Shown piece by piece: positions 43,646-51,235 of a stretch of 64,000 nucleotides of DNA. The stretch's first letter is position 1. Each line of letters starts with the position of its first letter. The translations under genes were made by a program, and so were the position numbers. The DNA is from CAWBXL01 sp963837365 (GTDB lineage Bacteria > Acidobacteriota > Terriglobia > Terriglobales > Acidobacteriaceae). The notes under the pieces were generated by a model, which did no database searches, had not been told where the DNA came from, and saw only the letters and a program-made list of their open reading frames with translations. The DNA lies in contig CAWIMW010000012.1 of the NCBI GenBank assembly GCA_963837365.1, forward strand, positions 1 through 64,000, read 5' to 3'.

Positions 43646-44992
43646 ATGGCGGACTTCCTAATTGCGGTTCTTGCTGTCGTCGTAATTCTCGGCTTCATGA
43701 TCTTGATCCACGAGTTTGGCCACTACGCTGTAGCCAAACTCCTAGGCGTGCGGGTGGAGGTTTTCTCCATCGGCTTCGGTAAGCGGCTGCTTGGCTTCCG
43801 TAAAGGTGAAACCGACTACCGAATCGCGGCCATCCCCCTCGGCGGCTACGTCAAGATGAGCGGCGAGAACCCCATGGATGAGCGCACCGGCGACCCGCGC
43901 GAATTCATGTCGCACCCGCGCTGGCATCGTTTCTTGATCGCGATTGCAGGGCCGGTCATGAACATTGCTCTTTCCATCGGGCTACTGGCTTTTGTCTACT
44001 CGGTTCACTACGAATACCCGATATTTCTGGATCAACCGGCAGTGATTTCCTGGGTAAAGAAAGATTCAGCCGCCGAGCAAGCCAAGTTACAGGCCGGCGA
44101 CCGCATTGTTCGTCTCGATGGCATGGAAAATCCAACCTGGGAGCAAGTCGAACCGCACGTCATGCTCAGCCCCAACCAGCCCATGGATGTGACCATCCAA
44201 CGCGGCGACAAGACTTTTAGCGCCACCATCACGCCAAAGCCGATCACGTCTTCGAAGATTGGGTCCGCCGGTTGGTTCCCGAAAGAGAGCGTAGTGGTCG
44301 GTGATCTTGAGCCGGACAAGCCTGCCGCACAAGCGGGCATAAAGGAAGAGGACAAGATTGTCGCCATGGATGGAGTACCCCTGCCCTCCATTGACGCCAT
44401 GATTGAAAATCTTCAGGAAACAAAAGACAAGCCGGTTGATTTGACGGTGATACGCAACGGCAAAACCCTGATGTTCCATGTGAAGCCAGTGCTGGCGTCC
44501 ACCGAAGACCCGGCGGAGAAACGTTACCGCATCGGGTTTATCCCTGAACACGAAATGAAAGTGGGGCACTTGTCGGTTGCAGCCGCATTTAACAAGTCGG
44601 TGCAAGAGAACAAGAAAACATCTCTACTGATTCTGGAACTTGTCAAAAAGTTGGTGCAAGGCAAGATTTCTCCGCGCACCATCGAAGGCCCCATCGGAAT
44701 TGGCCGTGCTGCGGGAGCCGCAGCCACCGAAAAAGGATGGACCCCGCTGCTAGGCCTCACCGCTGCCATCAGCTTGAACCTCGGCATCTTCAATCTGCTG
44801 CCGATTCCAATTCTGGACGGCGGCGTAATCATGCTGCTGATCGTCGAGGGTCTGATGCGGCGCGACATCAGCCTGCAACTCAAAGAACGCATTTACCAGG
44901 CGGCATTTGTTTTCCTGGTCCTGTTCGCGGTCATGGTGATCTATAACGATCTGGCCAAGACCATACCGGGCATGATGCACCGCATGCCGTAA
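43646..44992 (+). CDS. rseP: RseP-type intramembrane zinc metalloprotease (site-2 protease)
   Basis: 448 residues. Zinc site HEFGH at 22-26 in the first helix, two PDZ domains (about 115-200 and 210-290, with VKKDSAAEQAKLQAGDRIV and DKPAAQAGIKEEDKIV), and the third-ligand motif NLLPIPILDGG near the end. Cleaves anti-sigma factors within the membrane as the second step of regulated proteolysis. Last gene of the uppS-cdsA-dxr-rseP operon, ended by the terminator at 45009-45048. The ECF sigma/anti-sigma pair at 62.2 kb is a possible target (inference). Confidence 0.94.
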   Translation: MADFLIAVLAVVVILGFMILIHEFGHYAVAKLLGVRVEVFSIGFGKRLLGFRKGETDYRIAAIPLGGYVKMSGENPMDERTGDPREFMSHPRWHRFLIAIAGPVMNIALSIGLLAFVYSVHYEYPIFLDQPAVISWVKKDSAAEQAKLQAGDRIVRLDGMENPTWEQVEPHVMLSPNQPMDVTIQRGDKTFSATITPKPITSSKIGSAGWFPKESVVVGDLEPDKPAAQAGIKEEDKIVAMDGVPLPSIDAMIENLQETKDKPVDLTVIRNGKTLMFHVKPVLASTEDPAEKRYRIGFIPEHEMKVGHLSVAAAFNKSVQENKKTSLLILELVKKLVQGKISPRTIEGPIGIGRAAGAAATEKGWTPLLGLTAAISLNLGIFNLLPIPILDGGVIMLLIVEGLMRRDISLQLKERIYQAAFVFLVLFAVMVIYNDLAKTIPGMMHRMP

Positions 44993-45008
44993 AGCTTGCT
45001 GAGAACCG

Positions 45009-45048
45009 AGGGCTGGGAACCGGGAACTGAAATCCCAGCCCTGTTTTT
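45009..45048 (+). terminator. Intrinsic terminator of the uppS-rseP operon
   Basis: Perfect ten-base stem AGGGCTGGGA / TCCCAGCCCT, 14-base loop, then GTTTTT. It ends four bases before the stop codon of the minus-strand MerR gene, closing the core operon at the start of the accessory block. Confidence 0.9.
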
Positions 45049-45051
45049 CCC

Positions 45052-45576
45052 TTACCTGGCTTTCGCGCTCCACTCCCGAATCGATTTAACCTCCTTCTCC
45101 GGAATATGCAGATATTTCAAAAACTCCTCATGCTCTTCAGGAGACGAACGCTCAAACGTCCGGTGCCAGCGTTGCATGTCGGCTTCGCTGAAACCGGCAT
45201 CTTTCATGATGGAAACCCACTTCTCTTTAGTCATTGGCTTGGTCCTTCCGATGTCCTTCCTGCGGAGTAGTTTCAGAATGAGCAACTGGTGCGCGCGCAG
45301 CTGCCCGATTTCCGCTTCCAGTTCGCGCAGGCGCCGTTTGAGCAGCGCCGTGGGCTTGGATTGCGGCGTGACCAGCATGCGCGCAATGTCCCGCACGCTC
45401 ACTCCGATTGAGCGATAGAGACAGATTTGCTCCAGCCGCCGGGCCTCCCGCTCGCCGTACAGGCGATAGCCGGCCGCGCTCCGCAAGGCTGGGCGCAACA
45501 GGCCGCATCTCTCGTAGTAGAGGATTGCGGTCCGGCTCAGACGGTAACGGTGGGCAATTTGCGAGACGCTCAGCAT
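45052..45576 (-). CDS. MerR-family transcriptional regulator
   Basis: 174 residues. N-terminal MerR winged helix (LSVSQIAHRYRLSRTAILYYERCGLL through GYRLYGEREARRLEQI), a dimerisation helix near 75-105, and a C-terminal helical part (TKEKWVSIMKDAGFSEADMQ) that may bind an effector or metal-free ligand. No cysteine pair typical of metal sensors is present, so sensing of a small organic molecule is more likely. Lies directly downstream of the aldo-keto reductase gene in the same direction, 78 bases apart. Confidence 0.88.
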   Translation of the reverse strand: MLSVSQIAHRYRLSRTAILYYERCGLLRPALRSAAGYRLYGEREARRLEQICLYRSIGVSVRDIARMLVTPQSKPTALLKRRLRELEAEIGQLRAHQLLILKLLRRKDIGRTKPMTKEKWVSIMKDAGFSEADMQRWHRTFERSSPEEHEEFLKYLHIPEKEVKSIREWSAKAR

Positions 45577-45581
45577 GTTCA

Positions 45582-45616
45582 GACCTCAGTGTGGACCCTA
45601 TACCAATAGACAGGTC
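45582..45616. promoter_or_regulatory. Inverted half-sites GACCT ... AGGTC before merR
   Basis: GACCT (45582-45586) and AGGTC (45612-45616) are reverse complements in the gap between the reductase and merR; the minus strand also reads TTGACC at 45618-45613. MerR-type proteins bind such dyads in their own promoter. The -10 element is unclear. Confidence 0.3.
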
Positions 45617-45654
45617 AAGAGGTAATTATCGCGATTCTGTGCAAAGTGGGGACC

Positions 45655-46641
45655 TTAGCGGTAAGACATTCGCAGAATCGCTTCCGGCAGCCGCTCGCCC
45701 TGAATCGGAATATTGGCCGCTGCCGTATTGATCTCCTTAAGATCCTCCGCCGTCAGGTCGACCGATGCGGAGCCAATGTTTTCTTCCAGCCGATGTATCT
45801 TCGTCGTTCCGGGAATCGGAACGATCCAGGGTTTCTGCGCGAGCAGCCACGCGAGGGCGATTTGTGCGGGAGTTGCTTGCTTCCTCGCAGCGATCTGATG
45901 CAGAAGATCCACCACCGCCTGGTTTGCTTTACGAGCAGTCTCGGTGAAGCGAGGAAATACTGCTCGGAAGTCCGCGCTGTCGAACTTGGTTGAAGCATCA
46001 ATCTTCCCCGTCAAAAAGCCTTGGCCCAGCGGGCTCCAGGGAACGAAACCGATGCCCAATTCCTCGCAGATGGGAAGCACTTCTGGTTCGGGATCTCTGG
46101 TCCATATCGAATACTCGCTCTGGACTGCGGCGACTGGCTGGACCAGGTGGGCGCGGCGAATGGTGTTGGCACTCGCCTCAGAAAGGCCGAAGTGCTTGAC
46201 CTTGCCGGCCTGAATCAGGTCCTTGACAGCGCCGGCGACATCTTCGATCGGCACGTCCGGATCGACGCGATGCTGATAGAAGATATCGATTAAACCAGTC
46301 TTGAGGCGTTTGAGTGACGCTTCCGCCACCTGCTTGATATGCTCCGGCCGGCTGTTGAGCCCGCCCCGCCGCTGGCCGTCGGGAGCGATATCGAAACCGA
46401 ACTTGGTGGCAATCACGACCTGTTCGCGATGCGGGGCGAGTGCCTCGCCTACCAGTTCTTCATTCACGAATGGACCGTAAGCTTCCGCAGTGTCGAAGAA
46501 TGTCACGCCATGTTCGACGGCGGCTCGGATCACATTGATGGCTTGCTGCTTATCGGTGGCCGGACCGTAGCCGTAGCTCAGTCCCATGCATCCGAAGCCG
46601 AGGGCCGATACTTCAAGGTTGCCGAGTCTGCGCTTCTTCAT
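45655..46641 (-). CDS. Aldo/keto reductase
   Basis: 328 residues, TIM-barrel reductase using NADPH on aldehydes and ketones. Catalytic Asp-Tyr region FFDTAEAYGP, Lys in VVIATKFGF and His in DIFYQHRVDPDVP are visible, with the coenzyme end VPIPGTTKIHRLEENIGS. Closest to the YakC/AKR13-like group (GMGLSYGYGPATD). Forms a likely detoxification group with the MerR, SnoaL-like and AraC genes around it. Confidence 0.93.
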   Translation of the reverse strand: MKKRRLGNLEVSALGFGCMGLSYGYGPATDKQQAINVIRAAVEHGVTFFDTAEAYGPFVNEELVGEALAPHREQVVIATKFGFDIAPDGQRRGGLNSRPEHIKQVAEASLKRLKTGLIDIFYQHRVDPDVPIEDVAGAVKDLIQAGKVKHFGLSEASANTIRRAHLVQPVAAVQSEYSIWTRDPEPEVLPICEELGIGFVPWSPLGQGFLTGKIDASTKFDSADFRAVFPRFTETARKANQAVVDLLHQIAARKQATPAQIALAWLLAQKPWIVPIPGTTKIHRLEENIGSASVDLTAEDLKEINTAAANIPIQGERLPEAILRMSYR

Positions 46642-46762
46642 TTGATTCCGTTTGCTAAGCTATTTGACGAAGCATTCCACGGAGCAAGAAACCCCTGCTT
46701 TACAAGAGCGCCGAATTTTGCGACAGATTCCGTCTCTCTACCTGTGTCGTTAATTATTATTG

Positions 46763-47263
46763 TTATTCTTTAATTGGCCTAAGCAGATGCGAGAACGTGA
46801 GTTGGGCGAGCTTCCACTTGCCGTTTTCCTTGATATAAACCTCAGTCACCATAAAAGGATTGGTGACTTCGTGCTCACCGACTGCTGCCTGCAAATCAAT
46901 GTCCTCTAGCAGGATGGCTGTGTTACCAAATATGCGAGCGTCAACTGCGTAAACTACAGCTTTTTTGTACCAGATGCCACCGCTTTTAATGGTAGCTAGT
47001 TCTTGGGTTTTTCCCCAGGTCCCTCCCATGTGAGTGAACATGGCTTTGTCATCAAATAGTGTCTCTAAGGAATCGACCTTCTTGTCTGCCATCCAATCCC
47101 ATTTCTTTTTTGAAAGGTTGATGATTTCTTGTTGTTCAGGTGTTTGACTCGTAGCAGTTTGAATTGTTTCCGTTGGCGGCTGTGGCGACTGTTGCGCGTA
47201 GGACGATTGCGCAATCAGTGTGGATAGAAACAGACCTATAGCTAAGGTTTTCAAGATTTTCAT
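46763..47263 (-). CDS. Secreted SnoaL/NTF2-like protein
   Basis: 166 residues from ATG 47263, chosen because GGAG precedes it and a signal peptide follows directly (ILKTLAIGLFLSTLIAQSSYAQ); starts at 47290 and 47314 are possible. The mature part has the NTF2-like fold: WDWMADKKVDSLETLFDDKA, FTHMGGTWGK and NGKWKLAQLTFSHL. The family includes small-molecule binders and a few enzymes. Exported to the periplasm. Neighbour to the reductase and the AraC gene. Confidence 0.82.
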   Translation of the reverse strand: MKILKTLAIGLFLSTLIAQSSYAQQSPQPPTETIQTATSQTPEQQEIINLSKKKWDWMADKKVDSLETLFDDKAMFTHMGGTWGKTQELATIKSGGIWYKKAVVYAVDARIFGNTAILLEDIDLQAAVGEHEVTNPFMVTEVYIKENGKWKLAQLTFSHLLRPIKE

Positions 47264-47452
47264 GCTCTCTCCGAGGGTGCGCGTCTTCATTATTGTTTTC
47301 CTTGCATCCTCCAAATTTATGGGTCAAGGACCGTCAAGTGGTAGCCCAATCCTGCCAACTTATTGCCTATTTCTCTTGCCAGGCGAACAATCAATAGCAT
47401 CCATACGAGTGGAGGAGCTATCTTAAGGATCGGACGGCGCGGATCAAAAAAT

Positions 47453-48412
47453 ATGAAAAACACAAAAGAAAAAGCCACTCTGAAAGCGGACCCAGCCTGC
47501 GGGTCGCAGGCAGAACTCGCGCAGAAGATTGCCTCCTTCTTGGGCAAGGAAGAGAATCTGACAACTGAGATTCCAGGCGTGAGCCTTCACCAGCGGACTG
47601 CGCCTACCCCGCCGTGCCGGATGACCTACCATCCGGGAGTCATCGTGGTCGCACAGGGCAGCAAGCAGGTAAACCTTGGCCGGGCCAGCTTTATCTACGA
47701 CGAGTCGCGCTTCGTCGTCACTGCGGTCGATTTGCCGATCGTGAGCTGGGTGGCCGAAGCGACCGAGAAGGTTCCCTGTCTCGCACTGTCAATCATGTTG
47801 GATATGTCCATGGTGCGGGAGTTGCTCAGCCGTGAGGAAATTCATGTCGTCGAGGCTCCCTCCAACAGTCCCGCGATGTCGATCGGCGAGACCACACCAG
47901 AGTTCCTGAACGCTTGCAACCGCCTGCTCGATCTGCTGGACCGCCCGCAGGATATTCCCTTTCTAAGCGGCCTGATTCAGCGCGAGATCATCTACCGGAT
48001 TCTGCGGGGACGAGTGGGAGCGCGTTTGCGAGCAGTAGCAACCCTCGGAGACCAGAGCCACCGGACGGCAAAAGCGATTGCGTGGATCGCCGCGAACTAC
48101 GCCAAGCCTCTCCGCGTGGAAGAACTCGCAGAGCTTGCCAGTATGGGTGTGTCGACACTACATCATCATTTCCGGATGCTGACGGCGATGAGCCCGCTTC
48201 AGTATCAAAAGCAACTTCGGCTCCAGTCAGCGCGGAGCCTGATGCTTAACAACGGTCTCGACGCCGCCAGCGCGGCGTATGAGGTCGGCTACGAAAGCGC
48301 CACGCAATTCAGTCGCGAGTACAGCCGCTTCTTCGGCCAACCACCTATGCGTGACGTTCGAGCGCTTCTTTCTCCGGGTGGCGCGAAACTCGAACTGGTC
48401 GGCAGCCTCTGA
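47453..48412 (+). CDS. AraC-family transcriptional regulator (YqhC-like)
   Basis: 319 residues from ATG 47453; the open frame reaches 47363 but its first 30 residues look unnatural. N-terminal AraC_N domain (VSLHQRTAPTPPCRMTYHPG, VVAQGSKQVNLG) and C-terminal double HTH (KPLRVEELAELASMGVSTLH, AYEVGYESATQFSREYSRFF). YqhC-type members activate aldehyde reductases in response to aldehydes, which fits the adjacent reductase. Divergent from the SnoaL-like gene. Confidence 0.88.
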   Translation: MKNTKEKATLKADPACGSQAELAQKIASFLGKEENLTTEIPGVSLHQRTAPTPPCRMTYHPGVIVVAQGSKQVNLGRASFIYDESRFVVTAVDLPIVSWVAEATEKVPCLALSIMLDMSMVRELLSREEIHVVEAPSNSPAMSIGETTPEFLNACNRLLDLLDRPQDIPFLSGLIQREIIYRILRGRVGARLRAVATLGDQSHRTAKAIAWIAANYAKPLRVEELAELASMGVSTLHHHFRMLTAMSPLQYQKQLRLQSARSLMLNNGLDAASAAYEVGYESATQFSREYSRFFGQPPMRDVRALLSPGGAKLELVGSL

Positions 48413-48473
48413 TTCAGCGTGCAGAGCCCTGCGGAACGGCCCCCTAGACAGCAGCCCTCGGTGCCCTCATCCA

Positions 48474-48519
48474 GCATGTTAAACTGCAGCATCCCTATGC
48501 CAAATCCATCGTAGAAAAG
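48474..48519. repeat. Duplicated ispG leader, left copy
   Basis: 46 bases matching the ispG promoter, ribosome region and first codons at 53236-53284, with some mismatches and a three-base length difference. Shared words: GCATGTTAAACTG, AAATCC and TCGTAGAAAAG. It lies just after the AraC gene and carries no gene; a remnant or a pre-existing duplication. Confidence 0.75.
48508..48519. repeat. 12-base direct repeat ATCGTAGAAAAG, left
   Basis: Identical to 53191-53202, which contains the stop codon of the STAND regulator gene. Together they bound a 4.7-kb segment carrying three genes. Could be target-site or recombination core sequence. Confidence 0.6.
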
Positions 48520-48696
48520 GAGTTGGGGGTTGACCCACCGTGGGTTTTGACTTCCTCGTCCTCAATCCAAAAGCGTGTCACGGTCGAGGGCTGCCAAGCG
48601 TGGGCCAGGCCGCCTGAGAAACGACCCGGTCGGCAATCAGGAAAATCGAAGGCCAACGTAGCACGCAAGGGCACGCGTCCCACGCTGGCCTTCTCG

Positions 48697-49755
48697 TCAG
48701 TTTCGAGCTTCGAACACCAGATTGAATGGTGTTTCAGCAGCCCGGCGGAACTTGCTGAATCCTGCGCCCGTGACGATGGCGCGAAGGCGTGCCTCTCCAG
48801 CCTGCGCTCCGAGAGCCATTCCTCCTTCCTGTGAAAGCGAGCACGGTGTGCACAGCAGAGTCGACGCGGCAAAGTAGGCCCGCCCAACCGGGTTGAAGTT
48901 CGCTTCCAGCCGGTCGTCGGCATACGGCTCCACGATCATCCACGCACCGCCCGGCTTCAGAACCGAGCGGATGTGCGCAGCCGCGCCAACCGGATCACCG
49001 AGATCATGCAGCGCATCGAAGATCGTAGCCAGGTCGTAGTCTTTTCTAGGAAAGTCCTTCGCCGTGCCCACGGTGAAATGGACCCGCCCGGAGAGACCTG
49101 CGGCTGCGGCCCGCTCCCGCGCAGCTTCAATCGAGGCAGGGTGGGAGTCAAATCCGAAGAACTGGGTCTTGGGAAATGCCTGGGCCATCAGGATCGTCGA
49201 AGCTCCGTAACCACATCCTACGTCGGCCACCCGCCCCCCGGCGGTGAGCGTCTCGTGTGCTCCGGTGACTGCTGGAATCCAGTTCGAAACCAGATTCGCC
49301 ACATATCCGGACTTGTAGAAGCGTTCCGTCCCATGGAACACCTGATGGTCGTGCTCGTGCCATCCCACGCCTTCTCCAGTACGGAAGGCCGATTCGAGCA
49401 CTGGCAGGATCGCCCCCGCGCCCATGGCGGATTGGAATGCGCCCACGATGAATGCCGGCCCGCCTTCATCGGCGAACAGCATGGCCTGCTCGCGGGACAT
49501 GGAGTATTCGCCCGTCTGGGGGTCGTAATCCACATACCCGGCAGCAGCATGCGCGTTTAGCCACTCGCGGACGTAGCGTTCGGCGGTGCCGGTCCGCTCC
49601 GCGAGTGCGGCCGGAGTGACGGGCCTGCCATCACCGATTGCGCGATAGAGCCCCAGTCGGTCGCCGATCAGTACCAGCGGCGCATGGAACACCGCGCCGA
49701 AGTCGGAAACGGCCTTACCGAGTAGTGAGTAGAGTCGTTGTTGGTCGAAGTTCAT
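48697..49755 (-). CDS. S-adenosylmethionine-dependent methyltransferase with N-terminal winged helix
   Basis: 352 residues. N-terminal dimerisation/winged-helix part (residues 1-90, ALAERTGTAERYVREWLNAH). A class I methyltransferase domain follows with motif I VADVGCGYGASTILM, an acidic motif II region (FFGFDSHPASIEAARER), TIFDALHDLGDP and KPGGAWMIVEPYADD. Similar in layout to Rv2258c-type enzymes. GGAGGT six bases before ATG 49755 fixes the start; an upstream frame reaches 49923 inside the haloperoxidase gene. Acceptor unknown. Co-directional and 28 bases after the haloperoxidase-like gene, so one operon. Confidence 0.88.
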   Translation of the reverse strand: MNFDQQRLYSLLGKAVSDFGAVFHAPLVLIGDRLGLYRAIGDGRPVTPAALAERTGTAERYVREWLNAHAAAGYVDYDPQTGEYSMSREQAMLFADEGGPAFIVGAFQSAMGAGAILPVLESAFRTGEGVGWHEHDHQVFHGTERFYKSGYVANLVSNWIPAVTGAHETLTAGGRVADVGCGYGASTILMAQAFPKTQFFGFDSHPASIEAARERAAAAGLSGRVHFTVGTAKDFPRKDYDLATIFDALHDLGDPVGAAAHIRSVLKPGGAWMIVEPYADDRLEANFNPVGRAYFAASTLLCTPCSLSQEGGMALGAQAGEARLRAIVTGAGFSKFRRAAETPFNLVFEARN

Positions 49756-49783
49756 GACATCACCTCCAGAATTTTGATCAGTC

Positions 49784-51073
49784 TCAGTAACCACCCGGAC
49801 CCTTCCGGCCCGCGGGCAACAATCGTTCAACCGTTCTTCCGATGCTCCTGCCCTGACGATGACCGTCTCGCACCGCGTGCAGGAAGTGGATTCCGGAAAA
49901 GACGCGGGAATCGTCGTTTTCATTGGCCGCTTCGGAAAAGCTTCGAAAGCTGCGGGTTGCGCCGGGCAGCGTGAGGCTGGTTGTGGAGAAGCGAACCCGA
50001 TCGCCGAACAGCTCGATCAACACCTCAGCGGCGGCCCCGCCAACCAGCGCGTGGGTCGAAGGGTAATCCGGCACTGGCGGAGTGACGAGGAATGGCTGCC
50101 ACCCGGGATCCGCCTCGGTCCAGCTATTGCCATCCGAGTCTGCCTGTTGGATGGCGGTGATCGGGCGCCAGAAACGATAGTGGTACTTCTCCGCGAATCC
50201 AGCAATATATGCATCAGCCATGGCGAAGTTCACCAGGGCGAAGGCTCGCGCGGTTGCCCAAGCGTCCAGGCGTTCCTGGCGAACTACTGTGTTCGTGATT
50301 CGATTCCATCCCAAAGGCGAGTCTTCGTACCAGAACTGCGCAATCTGCGACTGCTCCGCAGTACGCGTCCGGCTGTCGATCCTGCCGATTTCCTTTATCA
50401 GGGCAAGGTCGCGAGCGTACGCGGCGCTGTCCAACGGCAACGGGCCATCGAGCTCGTGGTCATGCAATTTGATCGCGAAGGTATCAACCCGGCCCCACCC
50501 CGGGAACACCGCAAAGTTGAATGGCGGAGTGAACTGGTACTCACCTGGACCCGACTGTGGAACGAACACCGGTTCGGCGGCCCGGTCGGCTCCGTCATTT
50601 TGGCGGCGGCGAAGAGTGTTCCAGGCAGCGGCCTGGCCCACGGAGATACCGCGACCTTTCGCTGGTCCATCCGGAATGGTGGCAAGCGCGTTGGCATATG
50701 CCGCGTTGATCGCGGTGCGCTGATCTGGGACGAGTTCCGTAAGAACTGTTACGGAAGCGGCGGCGACGGCAGCGTCCGGGGAAGCTCCCGGCTCCGGCGC
50801 GAGCCCCGGCGTGTACGGCTGGTAGCGGGCGTCTATGGCGTTGAGGGCGTCATGAATCGCCGCATGCAGAATCGCGAAGGCCCTGGACTGGCCAACGGGA
50901 TTGGTGCCCTGGGTCGGCGCAAAGGCTTCGGCTGCGATTTGGTTCCACCGAGTGACTGTGTTGCCGGCCGACGTCGGAACAGACTGGGCATACACCGACG
51001 CTACGGCCAGAACTACGAGCGCGGCTCGGTAGAGGCACGGCTGAATTGAATCCTTTAAACTTTTAAACATCAT
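49784..51073 (-). CDS. Secreted vanadium-dependent haloperoxidase-like protein (PAP2 superfamily)
   Basis: 429 residues. Signal peptide ending near VYA (residue 29). The vanadate/phosphate site residues of the family can be read: KYHYRFWRPITAI (Lys and Arg), DYPSTHALVGG (Pro-Ser-x-His) and SRVFSGIHFLHAVRDGHRQG (Ser-Arg and His). These are shared by vanadium haloperoxidases and acid phosphatases, so halide oxidation by H2O2 is likely but phosphatase activity is possible. GGAGG precedes the ATG. It faces the STAND regulator across a 162-base divergent promoter region and precedes the methyltransferase. Confidence 0.88.
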   Translation of the reverse strand: MMFKSLKDSIQPCLYRAALVVLAVASVYAQSVPTSAGNTVTRWNQIAAEAFAPTQGTNPVGQSRAFAILHAAIHDALNAIDARYQPYTPGLAPEPGASPDAAVAAASVTVLTELVPDQRTAINAAYANALATIPDGPAKGRGISVGQAAAWNTLRRRQNDGADRAAEPVFVPQSGPGEYQFTPPFNFAVFPGWGRVDTFAIKLHDHELDGPLPLDSAAYARDLALIKEIGRIDSRTRTAEQSQIAQFWYEDSPLGWNRITNTVVRQERLDAWATARAFALVNFAMADAYIAGFAEKYHYRFWRPITAIQQADSDGNSWTEADPGWQPFLVTPPVPDYPSTHALVGGAAAEVLIELFGDRVRFSTTSLTLPGATRSFRSFSEAANENDDSRVFSGIHFLHAVRDGHRQGRSIGRTVERLLPAGRKGPGGY

Positions 51074-51159
51074 ATTCCTCCAAATGGTTTATGGTCTGTG
51101 AGAGGCGGCGCGAGGCGATCCGCTTTCAAGTACACTTTGCGCTAGTCTTCCGCGGTCGT

Positions 51160-51192
51160 CATGAGAACGGCATGAGATCGGAATGAGAACTG
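51160..51192. promoter_or_regulatory. Three contiguous 11-bp direct repeats, putative operator
   Basis: CATGAGAACGG, CATGAGATCGG and AATGAGAACTG follow each other without gaps in the divergent region between the haloperoxidase-like and STAND regulator genes. OmpR/PhoB-type winged helices bind head-to-tail sites with an 11-base period, and the STAND protein ends with such a domain, so these are probably its own binding sites. They lie 44-76 bases before its ATG. Confidence 0.6.
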
Positions 51193-51235
51193 AAGGCCCG
51201 GCTAACCGGCGGTATTTTCAAGGAGTTGTGGTGCC

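Noticed and set aside
49756..49923. Longer methyltransferase start at 49923
   Set aside because: It would overlap the haloperoxidase gene and ignores the GGAGGT before ATG 49755.
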